From NCBI GenBank assembly GCA_028702415.1, contig JAQVOT010000077.1, positions 1 through 5,760 on the forward strand: DNA of 5,760 bases, in the 5' to 3' direction. The position numbers and the translations under genes are program-made. Positions within the stretch are counted from its first letter, which is position 1. Each line of letters starts with the position of its first letter. This DNA is from Eubacteriales bacterium. GTDB lineage: Bacteria > Bacillota > Clostridia > Peptostreptococcales > Anaerovoracaceae. The notes under the pieces are model-generated. The model searched no databases. It was not told the origin of the DNA and worked only from the letters and a program-made list of their open reading frames with translations. Shown one piece after another: positions 5,056 to 5,760 of this stretch.

Positions 5056-5760
5056 CTATTTATTCCTGAAGGGACAATGTGTATGTGTGCATATATGGCA
5101 CTCCCGGTTGCAGTTCGGTCTGCCATCTTCAGCAAGCTCAGTTACCCCGCATGAGCGGACCATTTTGCGATCTTTAAGGGCCGCTTCATCCATGATGCTT
5201 TCCCCTTCTTCCCTGGCCTTTGCCGCCTTCTCCGCTTTCTTCTCTTCCATAATCCTGTCGTACTCTTCCTGGGTAATCATACCGTAGTCCAGCTTGTACT
5301 CGGTCATATCGTAGCCCTGCTCCTCGCTCTCGCGAATGTGCTGAATCATCTTTTCCCTTTCAGCATCCTTCTCCGCCAGCTCGGCAGCAACGCCTGCAAG
5401 AGCAGCTGCAGCAGTTCCGCCTTCTGCCAGGCTAGCTCCACCGGCTTCACCCTTGAGTTCTCTCTGTGCGGCCGCACTCTTGATTCCCAGTTCGTTCTCC
5501 TGCAGCTTCACGAACTTGAAGCCCAGTGATTTCTCCAGTAACCTGATAGCCCCTTCTCTGTGCTTAACTGACAGCACTCCCAGTGAGGCCATAACGTAAT
5601 CATTGTCCACGGCAATTCTGGCGTGGGATGTGGGAAAGAGCTTGGTTCCTGTCTGGTCATATTCGCAGATACGGCTCATGATTTCTTCCCTGTGTGGCAG
5701 CCGCGTGAGAGCCCCACCTGTTCCCACGATGTACTTGATCGGTGTTAGGTTCTTGCCCTC
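5056..5760 (-). CDS. GlmL/MutL-family protein (mutase-associated ASKHA-type ATPase), C-terminal part with Cys-rich extension
   Basis: The C-terminal 234 codons are visible; the gene enters from the right edge. The first part reads LTPIKYIVGTGGALTRLPHR, then DNDYVMASLGVLSV and LLEKSLGF, the characteristic end of GlmL/MutL proteins. These ASKHA-fold proteins are encoded beside adenosylcobalamin-dependent mutases such as glutamate mutase and ornithine aminomutase, where they are thought to act as reactivating factors. The recognisable core ends near fragment residue 95 (about position 5478). The remaining roughly 140 residues are unusual: an Ala/Gly-rich stretch, a charged helical, possibly coiled-coil region containing EEKKAEKAAKAREEGE, and a terminal cluster CNRECHICTHTHC (5074-5112), that is CX3CX2CX4C with three His. 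A metal or FeS site is plausible. The mutase genes would lie off the right edge, so the substrate is unknown. Confidence 0.85.
   Translation of the reverse strand, partial: EGKNLTPIKYIVGTGGALTRLPHREEIMSRICEYDQTGTKLFPTSHARIAVDNDYVMASLGVLSVKHREGAIRLLEKSLGFKFVKLQENELGIKSAAAQRELKGEAGGASLAEGGTAAAALAGVAAELAEKDAEREKMIQHIRESEEQGYDMTEYKLDYGMITQEEYDRIMEEKKAEKAAKAREEGESIMDEAALKDRKMVRSCGVTELAEDGRPNCNRECHICTHTHCPFRNK

Noticed and set aside
5074..5112. Radical-SAM enzyme call from the CX3CX2C motif
   Set aside because: The motif sits at the extreme C-terminus with no following barrel domain and a fourth Cys at X4; only a generic metal site is supportable.

Overview
The window looks like the chromosome of an anaerobic, fermentative member of the Clostridia (Firmicutes). 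Three things point there. It carries the NuoE/NuoF-type diaphorase subunits of a multisubunit NAD(P)H-linked hydrogenase or dehydrogenase. It carries a GlmL/MutL-family protein of the kind encoded with adenosylcobalamin-dependent amino-acid mutases. Gene starts mostly have strong AGGAGG-type ribosome binding sites and AT-rich spacers with sigma-A-like promoters. No mobile element, tRNA, rRNA or CRISPR array is visible.

Left part (1-1337): two coupled minus-strand genes, a NuoE-like [2Fe-2S] protein followed by the N-terminal 170 codons of a NuoF-like flavoprotein, which runs off the left edge. The order matches electron-bifurcating hydrogenase (HydC-HydB) or NADP-reducing hydrogenase (HndA-HndC) operons. 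Their upstream region has a consensus -35 (TTGACA) overlapped by a good match to the Rex redox-repressor operator. This would tie expression to the NADH/NAD+ ratio.

Middle part (1338-2105): an ElaA-like GNAT acetyltransferase on the plus strand converges with a 68-residue acidic hypothetical protein on the minus strand, and they share one bidirectional terminator. The small gene has a strong promoter with a perfect inverted repeat between its -35 and -10 boxes.

Central part (2274-4940), minus strand: a large membrane-bound nucleotide-sugar 4,6-dehydratase of the PglF/WbpM/CapD type, then a VanZ-family membrane protein and a small DUF1648-like membrane protein. This is a cell-envelope cluster. 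The dehydratase is broken in this sequence by a frameshift at a seven-T run near the end of its N-terminal membrane region. A palindromic, repeat-like block lies between it and the VanZ gene and appears to supply the last codons of the dehydratase.

Right part (4941-5760): a terminator and the C-terminal 234 residues of a GlmL/MutL-like protein, which enters from the right edge. After the recognisable family core it carries an unusual extension of about 140 residues ending in a CX3CX2CX4C cluster.

The points most worth a second look are the homopolymer frameshift in the dehydratase, the Cys/His-rich tail on the GlmL-like protein and the Rex-like operator. No wholly new multi-gene system is evident.
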